From the NCBI GenBank assembly GCA_964440115.1, contig CAYTPV010000002.1, positions 248,001-312,000 on the forward strand: DNA of 64,000 nt, written 5' to 3'. A model generated the notes under the pieces. It did no database searches. It was not told the DNA's origin and worked only from the letters and a program-made list of their open reading frames with translations. The stretch comes from JAEWWD01 sp964440115 (GTDB lineage: Bacteria > Bacillota > Clostridia > Christensenellales > CAG-138). How positions within the stretch are numbered: position 1 is the first letter of the stretch; every line of letters begins with the position of its first letter. Made by a program: the position numbers and the translations under genes. Below are positions 50,559-59,138 of the stretch, in pieces.

Positions 50559-51623
50559 ATGAAAAAACTGCTGGTGTACCTTTTGGCTGCCATCATGCTG
50601 CTTGGAGCAGTAGGCTGTGCCACAACTCCTGCCCCTGCCGCAACGGAAGCTCCCGCGGCTCCCGCCGCAACAGAAGCTCCCGCGGCTCCTGAGGCCCCTG
50701 CCGCAACACAAGCCCCTGCGACTGTTGACATGACTCAGTATAAGGTCGCGCTGCTGCTGCCCGGCACCATCAACGACAACGGCTGGAACTCTGCAGGCTA
50801 TGCTGCCGTCGAGGCCCTCAAGGCAAAGTATGGCGTTCAGACCGCATACACCGAGAAAATCGCGGCATCTGATATTGAAGAATTCCTGCGCGGCTATGCC
50901 AATCAGGGCTTCCAGGTTATTATCTGCCACGGCTCGCAGTACATCGATTACATTCATAAGGTTGCCCCCGAATTCCCCGATGTGAAGTTCCTGATCAGCT
51001 TCGGCGATGCGGATAAATCCCTCGCTCCGAACGTTGCATGCGTAGGCCCCATCGAATCTGGCTTCCTGGCCGGCGCTACTGCTGCTGCGATTTCACAAAC
51101 CGGTGTTGTCGCGATGCTTGGCGGCGAAGAGAACCCCTCCATCAAGGCAACCGTCGATCAGTTTGAGGCCGGCGCCAAGTTCATGAACCCCAACGCCAAA
51201 GTCTTCACGGGCTACATCGGCACCCTGACGGATGCTGACAAGGCAAAGGAAATGGCAAAAACCTTCATCGCGGAAAACAAGATCGACGTTATCAGCGCGA
51301 CCGCGAATGCCGCGGGTCTGGGCGTCATACAGGCTGCTGATGAATCCGGCATCAAGGCCGTAGGCTTCAACGCCGACCAGAACGCCGCTGCCCCCAATAC
51401 CGTTGTGGTCAGCGTTCTGCGTAACTTTACCACCATGTATGATAAGGTGTTCCAGGAAGTCGCCAACGGCACATTCCAGGCCAAGCTGTATGCGTTCGGC
51501 ATTGCGGACGATGGCATGATACTTTCCGATTGGCACGGCTGGGATGCGAAACTCCCCGATGCGAAAGCCAAAATGGATAAGATGATACAGGATTTCAAGG
51601 CCGGCACGGCTAAAGTCGGCTGA
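50559..51623 (+). CDS. BMP-family (Med/PnrA-like) substrate-binding lipoprotein, system 3
   Basis: 354 residues. The signal peptide MKKLLVYLLAAIMLLGAVG has a AVGC lipobox. An Ala-Pro-Thr-Glu linker leads to YKVALLLPGTINDNGWNSAGYAA. VIICHGSQYIDYIHKVAPEFPDVKF and VGFNADQNAAAPNTVVVSVL are the ligand-domain parts. ATG at 50559 with ATAGGAGG. It is the first gene of system 3 and is separated from the permeases by two hairpins, which should raise lipoprotein mRNA relative to permease mRNA. Confidence 0.93.
   Translation: MKKLLVYLLAAIMLLGAVGCATTPAPAATEAPAAPAATEAPAAPEAPAATQAPATVDMTQYKVALLLPGTINDNGWNSAGYAAVEALKAKYGVQTAYTEKIAASDIEEFLRGYANQGFQVIICHGSQYIDYIHKVAPEFPDVKFLISFGDADKSLAPNVACVGPIESGFLAGATAAAISQTGVVAMLGGEENPSIKATVDQFEAGAKFMNPNAKVFTGYIGTLTDADKAKEMAKTFIAENKIDVISATANAAGLGVIQAADESGIKAVGFNADQNAAAPNTVVVSVLRNFTTMYDKVFQEVANGTFQAKLYAFGIADDGMILSDWHGWDAKLPDAKAKMDKMIQDFKAGTAKVG
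50628..50720 (+). repeat. Low-complexity repeat coding for the third lipoprotein linker
   Basis: Repeats of about 24 bases built on GCCGCAACAGAAGCTCCCGC encode PAATEAPAA units. Confidence 0.6.
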
Positions 51624-51627
51624 TAGG

Positions 51628-51646
51628 CGCCGCTTTTAAAGCGGCG
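51628..51646 (+). terminator. Hairpin after the third BMP lipoprotein gene
   Basis: CGCCGC-TTTTAAA-GCGGCG just after the stop, with no U-tract downstream. It probably protects or processes the lipoprotein mRNA. Confidence 0.45.
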
Positions 51647-51651
51647 AAAGG

Positions 51652-51706
51652 GAGCCATTTGTACGGGCAGGATGCAAACCCTGCAGACGGCAGATGGCTC
51701 TCGTTT
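51652..51706 (+). terminator. Long hairpin before the permease genes, partial terminator
   Basis: GAGCCAT (51652) pairs with ATGGCTC (51694) around an inner GCAGG/CCTGC stem, followed by TCGTTT. It may terminate part of the transcripts between lipoprotein and permease genes. Confidence 0.45.
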
Positions 51707-51745
51707 AATGGCGGGCTACACCGTTGGTATTAGGGAGGGCGATGC

Positions 51746-52843
51746 ATGAAGGGCTTCGATAAAATAAAGCTGTATAACAACATGAGGAGTGCGGCGAGAC
51801 AGACGCTGATATCCCTTATCGCGGTGGCGGTTGCGCTGGCCGTCGGCATGGTGATTATTGCCATGCTGCACATCGATCCGTTTCTTGCGATCAAGAACAT
51901 GTTCGTTGGAGCGCTGGGAAATAAAAGCTCCATTTCGGAAACATTTATCAAAATGACTCCGCTTCTGTTTACGGGCATGAGTTACGCTCTTGCAAGCCGC
52001 TGCGGCCTGACCAACATCGGTATGGAAGGACAGCTCTACATAGGCGCGCTGTGCACGACTGTGGCAGGTATTTATATTACCGGATTGCCTTCGTTCCTGC
52101 ATATACCCATTTGCATGCTTTGCGGGTTTATTGGCGGCGGTTTATACGGCTGGATCGTGGGTGTGCTCAAGGTAAAGAGCGGAGCGAGTGAGATCATTAC
52201 GACCGTTATGCTCAACACGATAGCCATCAATCTGGTTTCCTACATGGTCAACGGCCCCATCGCAGAGCCTCCGGGGCAGATGTCCCAGAGTTACCCCATA
52301 TTGAGTTCAGCCCAATTGCCGCGTATACTGCCGGGCACTCGCGCACATCTGGGCATACTGATAGCTTTCGTATTTGTTGCTCTTTTCTACGTATTTCTGT
52401 GGAAGAGCAAGAAGGGATATGAAATTCGCGTATCCGGCCAGAATGAGCGCGCTGCGCTGTATTCGGGCGTGAATACCAATCGGAACATACTGCTCATTAT
52501 GCTGCTTGCCGGTGGCCTTTCCGGGCTTGCGGGGGCAAACGAAATCATGGGCATACAGGGGCGGCTGACGCCTCAGATATCCCCGGGTTACGGGTTTGAC
52601 GGCATAGCCGTCGCGCTGATCGGCGCAAACACGCCTGTCGGCGTGATTGTAGGCGCGGTGCTGTTTGGCATATTGCGCGCAGGCGGCAACATGATGCAAA
52701 TGACCACCGGGGTGCCGTCCATCATTATTTCCGTCATACAGGCGGTCGTGATACTCATGGTTGTATCCAGCAACTATTTTATCGATTGGTCTGCTGCCCG
52801 CAGCGAAAAGCGCCGGAACGCAGAACGTCGGGGGGAGGAATAA
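51746..52843 (+). CDS. BMP/nucleoside-type ABC transporter permease (first permease, system 3)
   Basis: 365-residue membrane protein of the YufP type. TGMSYALASRCGLTNIGMEGQLYIGAL, IITTVMLNTIAINLVSYMV and SPGYGFDGIAVALIGANTPVGV are diagnostic and closest to the system 2 permease. GGGAGG lies before the ATG. The next gene starts 3 bases after the stop. Confidence 0.9.
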   Translation: MKGFDKIKLYNNMRSAARQTLISLIAVAVALAVGMVIIAMLHIDPFLAIKNMFVGALGNKSSISETFIKMTPLLFTGMSYALASRCGLTNIGMEGQLYIGALCTTVAGIYITGLPSFLHIPICMLCGFIGGGLYGWIVGVLKVKSGASEIITTVMLNTIAINLVSYMVNGPIAEPPGQMSQSYPILSSAQLPRILPGTRAHLGILIAFVFVALFYVFLWKSKKGYEIRVSGQNERAALYSGVNTNRNILLIMLLAGGLSGLAGANEIMGIQGRLTPQISPGYGFDGIAVALIGANTPVGVIVGAVLFGILRAGGNMMQMTTGVPSIIISVIQAVVILMVVSSNYFIDWSAARSEKRRNAERRGEE

Positions 52844-52846
52844 ATC

Positions 52847-53773
52847 ATGGATGTGTTATCGACCCTTACTGGATATATCGCGGCGGATATTCGTACGGCG
52901 ACGCCCATACTGCTTGCGGCGCTTGGGCTGTTGTTGATGAACCGCAGCGGATTAATCAATATCGGCGCGGAAGGCATTATGCTCATCGCGACATTCGTAG
53001 CGGTGATGGCCACCTATTTTACAAAAAGTGTTTGGCTGGGTCTGTTTTTCGCCATGCTATCCGGCGCGCTGATGGGCCTGCTGTTCGCATTTCTTACGGT
53101 AACAATACGCGCAAACCAGATTGTGGTGGGCGCGGCATTTAATATATTGGGTACAGGTATCAGCGCGATGCTGTACCGCATTGTATTCGGCATGTCGACG
53201 GATGTGATTTCGGTGGAAGGGTTTTCGGAATTATCCATTCCGCTCCTCTCTAAAATACCTGTGATCGGTCCGGCGCTGTTTTCGCACATGCCCATCGTTT
53301 ACATCGCATTTTTGTTGGTGCCCGCGGTGTCGTATTTCCTTTTCAAGACTCCTTCGGGGTTAAATCTGCGGTCGGTGGGCGAGAACCCGAAGGCTGCGGA
53401 TACATTGGGCGTGCATGTTTATCGCGTGCGTTATGCTGCTGCGATTGCAGGCGGCATGCTCATTGCGGCGGGCGGTGCGTTTCTTTCCACAGGGCTGCTG
53501 CATTTCTTTGCGGAAGATATGGTGGCCGGGCGCGGCTTTATCGCGTTGGCGGCAGTCATATTCGGCAAGTATAAGCCTTCGGGCGTCATGATCGCCGCAT
53601 TGCTGTTCGCTCTAGGAAATGTAGCTGCCAACGCCCTGCAGGCGACGGGATCTGCAATTCCTTATAATTTCCTCGTAATGATCCCATACCTGCTGACCAT
53701 CGTGGCGCTGGCCGGGTTTGCAGGCAAAGCTGTGGCCCCCGCGGCCGCAGGCAAGCCGTACAAGAAGGGCTGA
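52847..53773 (+). CDS. BMP/nucleoside-type ABC transporter permease (second permease, system 3)
   Basis: 308-residue YufQ-type membrane protein. RTATPILLAALGLLLMNRSGLINIGAEGIMLIATF, LNLRSVGENPKAADTLGVHVYRVRY and VAGRGFIALAAVIFGKYKPSGV are the family segments. GGGGGGAGG lies before the ATG. The C-terminal AAAGKPYKKG resembles that of the system 2 permease (ASGKPYIKE), supporting recent common origin. Confidence 0.9.
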   Translation: MDVLSTLTGYIAADIRTATPILLAALGLLLMNRSGLINIGAEGIMLIATFVAVMATYFTKSVWLGLFFAMLSGALMGLLFAFLTVTIRANQIVVGAAFNILGTGISAMLYRIVFGMSTDVISVEGFSELSIPLLSKIPVIGPALFSHMPIVYIAFLLVPAVSYFLFKTPSGLNLRSVGENPKAADTLGVHVYRVRYAAAIAGGMLIAAGGAFLSTGLLHFFAEDMVAGRGFIALAAVIFGKYKPSGVMIAALLFALGNVAANALQATGSAIPYNFLVMIPYLLTIVALAGFAGKAVAPAAAGKPYKKG

Positions 53774-53784
53774 GGAGGGGAGAT

Positions 53785-55314
53785 ATGGCTGTTATACTCG
53801 AAATGAAAGGCATCTCCAAGCAGTTCCCCGGAGTGCTGGCCAACGACAACGTAAACCTTACCGTGGAACAGGGAGAAGTGCATACCCTGCTTGGCGAAAA
53901 CGGCGCGGGCAAATCCACGCTCATGAATGTGCTCTGCGGGCTATATCGCCCCACTGCGGGAGAGATTTATCTCGATGGCAAGCGTGTTCACTTTTCTTCC
54001 GCCCGTGACGCCATGAATAGAGGTATCGGCATGGTGCATCAGCATTTCATGCTCATCCCTACGCTGTCCGTTGTGGAAAACTGCCTCATCGGCGCAAAAT
54101 CAGACTCTGCGCTTAAGTTGGATCTCAAAGGCGCGGCGCAGAAAATTCGCGAGATCGCGGAAGAATATCGTATGTCGCTCGATCCGATGGCGCGAGTGGA
54201 TACGCTTTCCGTGGGCGAACGTCAGCGTGCCGAAATCGTCAAGGCTCTGCTGCGCGGCGCAAGAATTCTAATTCTTGACGAACCCACCGCCGTTCTGACC
54301 CCGCAGGAGACTCAGGAACTCTTCAACATGATCAAGGGGCTGAAAGAAAGCGGTTATACCATACTGTTCATCAGCCATAAGCTCAATGAAGTCAAACAGA
54401 TCAGCGACCGCATCACCGTGCTTCGTCAGGGCCGTGTGATTGATACAGTCGACAACGCGGGCCAAACCGTGACTGACCTCGCGCGGCTGATGGTAGGCCG
54501 CGATGTGGACTTTACAGTCAACAAAACAAAGCTCGACTGCGGAGACCCTGTGCTGCGGGTGAAAAACCTTTCCTTGCTGCGAAAAGGGGCGGCGCCGCTT
54601 CTTGACGAAGTGAATTTTCAGGTTTGCGCTGGCGAGATTCTGGGTATCGCCGGTGTGGACGGCAACGGTCAGTCCGAACTCGTGGAGGTGCTTACGCATC
54701 TTCGGAACGCGAGTTCGGGCAGTGCCGAATACGGCGATCGCGACCTGACAAAATGCACCACGCGAGAAATCATGGCAAATGATATCTCCCACGTGCCGCA
54801 GGACCGACAGGGCAGCGGACTCGTGCTTTCCATGAATATCGCGGAAAACATGATACTACAGGACTATTACAAGACTTCGTTCGGTAAGGGCGCTTTCCTG
54901 GATTGGAAATATATCAACGAATATACGGATGATCTGATTCGCGATTACAGCATCCGCACACCCAGCCGTTTTGAACAGGTCCAAAATTTGTCAGGCGGCA
55001 ATCAGCAGAAGCTTATCATCGCGCGCGAGGTCACGCGCAAATGCAAGCTGTTGATCGCCATGCATCCTACCCGCGGGGTGGATGTTGGCGCAATTGAGTA
55101 CATCCATAAGAAACTCATCGAAGAGAGAGACAGAGGCATCGCCATACTGTTGGTTTCCACGGAACTCGATGAAATCATGAAGCTCAGCGATCGGATCTGT
55201 GTCATGTATGAGGGCAAAATCATGGGCACCGTTCGCCCGCAGAACGTTACTATCGAGCAGATGGGCCTTATGATGGGCGGCACGCCGTATGAGGATATCG
55301 CGGTGCAGGCGTAG
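53785..55314 (+). CDS. BMP/nucleoside-type ABC transporter ATP-binding protein (two ABC domains, system 3)
   Basis: 509 residues. Domain 1: GENGAGKST, LSVGERQRAEI and LILDEPTAVLT. Domain 2: GVDGNGQSELVE, LSGGNQQKLIIA, and LIAMHPTRGVDVGA, again with His for the Walker B Glu. The gene order here (lipoprotein, two permeases, ATPase) is compact, unlike system 2. TGAGGAGG precedes the ATG. A strong bidirectional terminator separates it from the convergent M20 peptidase gene. Confidence 0.92.
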   Translation: MAVILEMKGISKQFPGVLANDNVNLTVEQGEVHTLLGENGAGKSTLMNVLCGLYRPTAGEIYLDGKRVHFSSARDAMNRGIGMVHQHFMLIPTLSVVENCLIGAKSDSALKLDLKGAAQKIREIAEEYRMSLDPMARVDTLSVGERQRAEIVKALLRGARILILDEPTAVLTPQETQELFNMIKGLKESGYTILFISHKLNEVKQISDRITVLRQGRVIDTVDNAGQTVTDLARLMVGRDVDFTVNKTKLDCGDPVLRVKNLSLLRKGAAPLLDEVNFQVCAGEILGIAGVDGNGQSELVEVLTHLRNASSGSAEYGDRDLTKCTTREIMANDISHVPQDRQGSGLVLSMNIAENMILQDYYKTSFGKGAFLDWKYINEYTDDLIRDYSIRTPSRFEQVQNLSGGNQQKLIIAREVTRKCKLLIAMHPTRGVDVGAIEYIHKKLIEERDRGIAILLVSTELDEIMKLSDRICVMYEGKIMGTVRPQNVTIEQMGLMMGGTPYEDIAVQA

Positions 55315-55335
55315 TCATTCTTAATGGACCATAAC

Positions 55336-55368
55336 AACAGCCGTATGCGGTTTACGCATACGGCTGTT
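55336..55368. terminator. Terminator between the system 3 ATPase and the M20 peptidase gene
   Basis: A 14-bp stem, AACAGCCGTATGCG with its complement and a GTTTA loop, followed by ATTC on the plus strand and ATGG on the minus. The stem is strong but T-poor; termination for both converging genes is likely. Confidence 0.65.
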
Positions 55369-55407
55369 ATTCGGTTTGAAATGCTCAATAGTCAGCGTCG
55401 ATATATA

Positions 55408-56526
55408 TCAATCTGCTTCCGTGGAAAGCATTAGCTCAACTACCAGAGAAGCAGCATTGCACAGTTCATCGGCGGTGGTGTATTCGTCGAGGGAATGACA
55501 TTTGTTCATGGCGGTGGCCAGTACAAGCCCGGAAATACCGTATTGTGCCAAATAGTTGTTATCGCTGCCGCCGAAAGTCGAGATGAGATCACCAGAAAGT
55601 CCCATCTTTTTGCAGACATTCACAAACCGTACAGCAACGGGATGATCTGGCGGCGTAGTGTATGCACGGAAGCCTTCCTGCAGAGAAAAGCGCAGAGAAG
55701 CGCCTATGGATGATGCGGCGCCCTGCAGAGTCCGTTCAACAAGCTCGGCCTGCTTGTGTGCCTTTTCATGGATGTAACTTCGTACTTCGCCCTTCAATAT
55801 GCAGCGTTCAGGAACAATGTTGGATGCGAGGCCACCTTCTATTACTCCGATATTGCAGGAAGTGTCGTCGTCCAGTCTGCCCATTTCCAACGAGCAGATG
55901 GCTTTTGCGGCCGCACTTATCGCATGAATGCCTTTTTCGGGCTCAAACCCGGCGTGTGCCGCCTTTCCAGTGATTTCAGCCGTAAAATACAGTATGGTAG
56001 GTGCCTGATATGCCGCAATTCCTACTGGTCCTCCGAGATCCAATACGTACGCTTCCTTGGATTGGATACGTGCGGTATCCAAAACTGAGGCTCCGACGCC
56101 GTAAATCTCTTCTGCTATGGTAAACAGCACTTCAATAGGCCGGTGCGGTTCATTTTGTTCGAGCAGACTTCTTAGTGCTTCCAGTATTGCGGCTGTACCG
56201 GCGCAGTCGTCCGCGCCCAGCACGGTGTCGCCCGCGCTAGTGATGGTTCCATCCTCATGAAACACCGCGCGCTTATTGCGTGAAGGCTCCACGGTATCCA
56301 TATGTGCGCAGAACAGCAGCGGGTCGCCGATACCGTCAAGATATCCGTGAACATTGCCGGAAGTACCGCCGCACAGAGCGCCCGCATCGTCCTCATATAC
56401 TTTAAAACCTAGGGCGATCAGCTCATTCTTCAGTCGAGCGGCCATCATGTGTTCACTGCGGGAAGGACTGTCGATTGCGACAAGTTCAGTAAATAGGTTC
56501 AATAAACGCTTACGATTGATTGTCAT
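55408..56526 (-). CDS. M20-family metallopeptidase (peptidase T-like)
   Basis: 372 residues. Zinc ligands and catalytic residues: CAHMDTV (His, Asp), LGADDCAG (bridging Asp), FTIAEEIYGVG (Glu-Glu), His in a terminal KCHSLDEYTTADEL. Dimerisation/lid sequences GKAAHAGFEPEKGIHAI and SNIVPERCILKGEVRSY are typical of M20 enzymes. It hydrolyses a peptide or amide bond; family members also include carbamoyl and allantoate-type amidohydrolases, so a role in the heterocycle pathway is conceivable. It is convergent with system 3. Confidence 0.9.
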   Translation of the reverse strand: MTINRKRLLNLFTELVAIDSPSRSEHMMAARLKNELIALGFKVYEDDAGALCGGTSGNVHGYLDGIGDPLLFCAHMDTVEPSRNKRAVFHEDGTITSAGDTVLGADDCAGTAAILEALRSLLEQNEPHRPIEVLFTIAEEIYGVGASVLDTARIQSKEAYVLDLGGPVGIAAYQAPTILYFTAEITGKAAHAGFEPEKGIHAISAAAKAICSLEMGRLDDDTSCNIGVIEGGLASNIVPERCILKGEVRSYIHEKAHKQAELVERTLQGAASSIGASLRFSLQEGFRAYTTPPDHPVAVRFVNVCKKMGLSGDLISTFGGSDNNYLAQYGISGLVLATAMNKCHSLDEYTTADELCNAASLVVELMLSTEAD

Positions 56527-56645
56527 ACTGCCCTCAAAACATATAATACATATACGCTATAACAAGCGATGAAAGCTGTCAATACAATATTATACGGCTC
56601 CCAATATAGAATGGGAAGCCGTGCAGCTAAACATTTAATAGCGTA

Positions 56646-57224
56646 TTAAAGAATTCGAATGACGTCCTTGCGCGGGTCGGCGTTCTTGGGAGGCTCTGCA
56701 GCATATCCCAATGCCAGAGTCCCGTAAATTTTGTGGTTGTCCGGGATGCCCAGATCCTTGCACAGGGCTCGGACTGCCGGCGTATCGGAAAATCCGGCCA
56801 GATGGTTCAGCCAACAGGAGCCTATGCCCAGCGAATGGGCAGATAACATCATGGTATTCAGAGCAATGGCCGAATCAGCCATGGCGTTGGGGTTGTTCCT
56901 ATCGTGCGAGACGATGACATACGCTGGCGCGCCGTACAGGAATTCTGAATCGTCAAGCTTGGATTTCTCAATCAGGGCTGCCATACGCGGATTCATACCT
57001 TCCGTAATGGGAATGGTACGCAGCGTCTGACGCAGTGCGTCATTTGCCTTTTTGAGGGCCTCAGGACTTTGCAGGGCGGTAAACAGCCAGCCTTGTGTGG
57101 CCATAGCGCTGGGAGCAAAGCTGGCAGCTTCCAGTATCGTCCGCAAGTCGTCTGCGGGAATTTGGCGCTGCTCGTAAGAGCGGATACTTCTTCGGGAACG
57201 GATGTTTTCAATAACCGCGTTCAT
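56646..57224 (-). CDS. Nitroreductase-family protein
   Basis: 192 residues. NIRSRRSIRSYEQRQIPADDL at the N-terminus, FAPSAMATQGW and the SLGIGSCWLNHLAG segment match FMN-dependent nitroreductases. Substrate unknown; such enzymes reduce nitro groups or quinones with NAD(P)H. It has the usual length of short nitroreductases and a hairpin region (about 56596-56625) downstream. Confidence 0.88.
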   Translation of the reverse strand: MNAVIENIRSRRSIRSYEQRQIPADDLRTILEAASFAPSAMATQGWLFTALQSPEALKKANDALRQTLRTIPITEGMNPRMAALIEKSKLDDSEFLYGAPAYVIVSHDRNNPNAMADSAIALNTMMLSAHSLGIGSCWLNHLAGFSDTPAVRALCKDLGIPDNHKIYGTLALGYAAEPPKNADPRKDVIRIL

Positions 57225-57300
57225 ATGTATGCCTCTTTTCCATCGAAAGTACTGTGTTCGCGATTATTATAACACGGACTCAATATTTACGTTCTTGCGT

Positions 57301-57627
57301 TTACGAAGGATTTTTGCTTTTGCGCGGTTTGGGAATGGCCGTGACCGGCTCCAGCGTGCTTAAAATTTCCCTGCTCAATGCCGCATTGTCGATATCCAGT
57401 ATATAATGCTCCTTTGCGCCATCGTAAGGGCATCCTTTCTGGGCATCCTTCATACGTTCGCTGATGCAGTCGAGCTGCTTGACATATACCGTATCGTCGC
57501 AGACGAGCAGTATGGGCTTGTCGTTAACGTACACCATGTATTCTCCGAACATCTTTCTATATCGAATAGCGCCCGTGCCCCGTATCTGATCACAAACATA
57601 CTGGATGTATTCCAGACTGGTAGCCAT
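57301..57627 (-). CDS. TfoX N-terminal domain protein
   Basis: 108 residues. VCDQIRGTGAIRYRKMFGEYMVYVNDKPILLVCDDTVYVKQ is the TfoX_N fold found in the competence regulator TfoX/Sxy and in many stand-alone proteins of unknown role. AGGAGG precedes the ATG. It is the last gene of a tight five-gene cluster (57301-59006). Confidence 0.85.
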   Translation of the reverse strand: MATSLEYIQYVCDQIRGTGAIRYRKMFGEYMVYVNDKPILLVCDDTVYVKQLDCISERMKDAQKGCPYDGAKEHYILDIDNAALSREILSTLEPVTAIPKPRKSKNPS

Positions 57628-57639
57628 GAATGAACCTCC

Positions 57640-57885
57640 TCACTGATTTTGATTTTGCCATGCCGGAAGTTTGGCGAGCATCCGGATTGCCGCGCCGCGC
57701 GCTGCTTGTGCGTCCAATCCCTGCGTGCGAATGAGGAACTCGGTTGTACCATCCACCTTTTCAGAGTAGGATTGCATGCTTCCATCCGGCCGCGCGCAGT
57801 ATTTGCAGAAGTCCTTGCTTTCATCCTGCAGGGGGTAATCGGCGGCTTCCTGCATGGGCATGCCGCAGGCGATGCAGATTTTCAT
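57640..57885 (-). CDS. Small zinc-ribbon protein
   Basis: 81 residues. KICIACGMPM and FCKYCARPDG give four Cys in two CxxC knuckles, the Zn_ribbon_2 pattern of small proteins of unknown function. AAGGAG precedes the ATG. It lies 12 bases after the AhpD-like gene's stop. Confidence 0.82.
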   Translation of the reverse strand: MKICIACGMPMQEAADYPLQDESKDFCKYCARPDGSMQSYSEKVDGTTEFLIRTQGLDAQAARGAAIRMLAKLPAWQNQNQ

Positions 57886-57897
57886 TTTTTTATCTCC

Positions 57898-58218
57898 TTA
57901 TTCGCAGTTTTCGTATGCTTCCAGCGCCGGAACAAGACAATGCGACATGCCCTGCACGCCGCATACGGTGAGCGTCAGCAGCACGGTATCGCGTATTTCA
58001 GAACGCGTAGCGCCTGCGTGTTTTGCCATGGGCACATGCGCGGCTACCGCGCCTGCTTCGCCTTGTGCGGCTTTGATTCCGATGTATATGAGCTGTCGCG
58101 TTTTCGCGTCCAGACCGTCCAAAGAAGAAATCGAGCCGATCAGCCCGTCGAACGCTGCCGCGACGTCAGGCGCTTCTTCTTTGAAAATCATGAACGGATT
58201 CTTGTTCTGCATCACCAT
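57898..58218 (-). CDS. Carboxymuconolactone decarboxylase (AhpD-like) family protein without the redox CxxC
   Basis: 106 residues with the CMD fold: LDAKTRQLIYIGIKAAQG, then AAHVPMAKHAGATRSEIRDTVLLTL. AhpD-type peroxidases have a CxxC(x)3H motif at this point; here only the His remains (GEAGAVAAH), so peroxidase or disulfide reductase activity is unlikely. The role may resemble the non-redox decarboxylase/hydratase-type members. It overlaps the upstream HTH-like gene by 7 bases. Confidence 0.85.
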   Translation of the reverse strand: MVMQNKNPFMIFKEEAPDVAAAFDGLIGSISSLDGLDAKTRQLIYIGIKAAQGEAGAVAAHVPMAKHAGATRSEIRDTVLLTLTVCGVQGMSHCLVPALEAYENCE

Positions 58219-58415
58219 GTTCCTCTCTTCATAATGTCTACGCCTAAGCTTGCAAAGCCTTTCATGCCATCGGGTGTGAGCCGGTACGCAGTCTTTGTTC
58301 CTTCTTCCGGTTCAAACCATTTTAGTTCCAGCAGTCGTTCAAACATCCGGTTGCCCAATGTTCCGCCCAGATGTCCATAGCAGGAACGGCCTTTGAGCAT
58401 TTTATCTGCATCCAT
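58212..58415 (-). CDS. Short protein resembling the C-terminal half of an ArsR-type regulator
   Basis: 67 residues. GRSCYGHLGGTLGNRMFERLLELKWFE and YRLTPDGMKGFASLGVDI match the C-terminal part of certain ArsR-family regulators (the CYDHLAGRLG/YxLTPxG pattern). The helix-turn-helix half is missing and no remnant of it is found upstream, where the tetR stop lies 6 bases away. It may be a stand-alone ligand-binding module or a truncated remnant kept in the operon. Confidence 0.6.
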   Translation of the reverse strand: MDADKMLKGRSCYGHLGGTLGNRMFERLLELKWFEPEEGTKTAYRLTPDGMKGFASLGVDIMKRGTW

Positions 58416-58421
58416 ACGCTG

Positions 58422-59006
58422 TTACCTCTTTTCGATCAGTTTCAGGTAGTTGTCAATCAGTATGTCTTTGTATCGCGCAATCACGCCGCCTTCCGGAGCA
58501 AACAAATCTCCGTTGGAAAGATAGTGATGCACCAACCCCACCCAAATATTGAACAGAAGATAGGGGGGGATACCGGCTTGGCTTACTGTTGTTTGCTGCT
58601 CAAGCGCCTTTGCAAAATGAAAGGAAATTGCAGATTGAATGCCGATAAAGCTATCCCTTGCCGCAGGCGGCAGCAGCCTGTTTTCGAGTATAAGCCTTGT
58701 ATAGAAGGACTCATATTCCGTAATGCCATCCAAATGCGCACGCAGCAATTCTGAAAGCTTTGGGCTGCCGTGAGCGAGTTCATGCGTGCGCAGTGCGATC
58801 CTCTGCCCGTAAACTGCCACTACTTCTTCAATCAAGGCATCCATTGAAGAAAAATGCACAAATACCGTACCGTGCGACACATGTGCGGCCTGTGCGATAT
58901 CCGATGCCCGCGCACCCATAATGCCGTTTGCACAAAACACGTCATATGCGGTTTGTATGAGCAGCGCTCGAGTTTGCTCTTTTTGTATTTCCCGGGAATT
59001 CTTCAT
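58422..59006 (-). CDS. TetR-family transcriptional regulator
   Basis: 194 residues. The HTH at about 10-55 is TRALLIQTAYDVFCANGIMGARASDIAQAAHVSHGTVFVHFSSMDAL. The C-terminal ligand domain is of the usual size. The ATG at 59006 is chosen because an upstream in-frame start (59123) would lie inside the terminator of the Fe-dehydrogenase gene. The inverted repeat at 59027-59040, just upstream, is a likely autoregulatory operator. It is the first gene of the cluster with the ArsR-like, CMD, zinc-ribbon and TfoX proteins. Confidence 0.9.
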   Translation of the reverse strand: MKNSREIQKEQTRALLIQTAYDVFCANGIMGARASDIAQAAHVSHGTVFVHFSSMDALIEEVVAVYGQRIALRTHELAHGSPKLSELLRAHLDGITEYESFYTRLILENRLLPPAARDSFIGIQSAISFHFAKALEQQTTVSQAGIPPYLLFNIWVGLVHHYLSNGDLFAPEGGVIARYKDILIDNYLKLIEKR

Positions 59007-59026
59007 ATTAATGATCATCCAATCAT

Positions 59027-59040
59027 TGACTTTGAAGTCA
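59027..59040 (-). promoter_or_regulatory. Candidate TetR operator
   Basis: TGACTT-TG-AAGTCA, a perfect 6-bp inverted repeat 21 bases upstream of the tetR ATG; a second palindrome, ATGATCAT, lies at 59011-59018. Confidence 0.5.
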
Positions 59041-59087
59041 TCATAATGCGTAAAAGTAGACTTGTCAATACAATGCGAAGGATTAAT

Positions 59088-59117
59088 CAAAAAAGGGAAT
59101 GCATGCGCATTCCCTTT
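59088..59117 (-). terminator. Terminator after the butanol-dehydrogenase-type gene
   Basis: AAAGGGAATGC / GCATTCCCTTT (59092-59102, 59107-59117). On the minus strand it ends in TTTTTTG, 22 bases beyond the stop. Confidence 0.88.
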
Positions 59118-59138
59118 GAGCAACCAACGGTTTTACTT

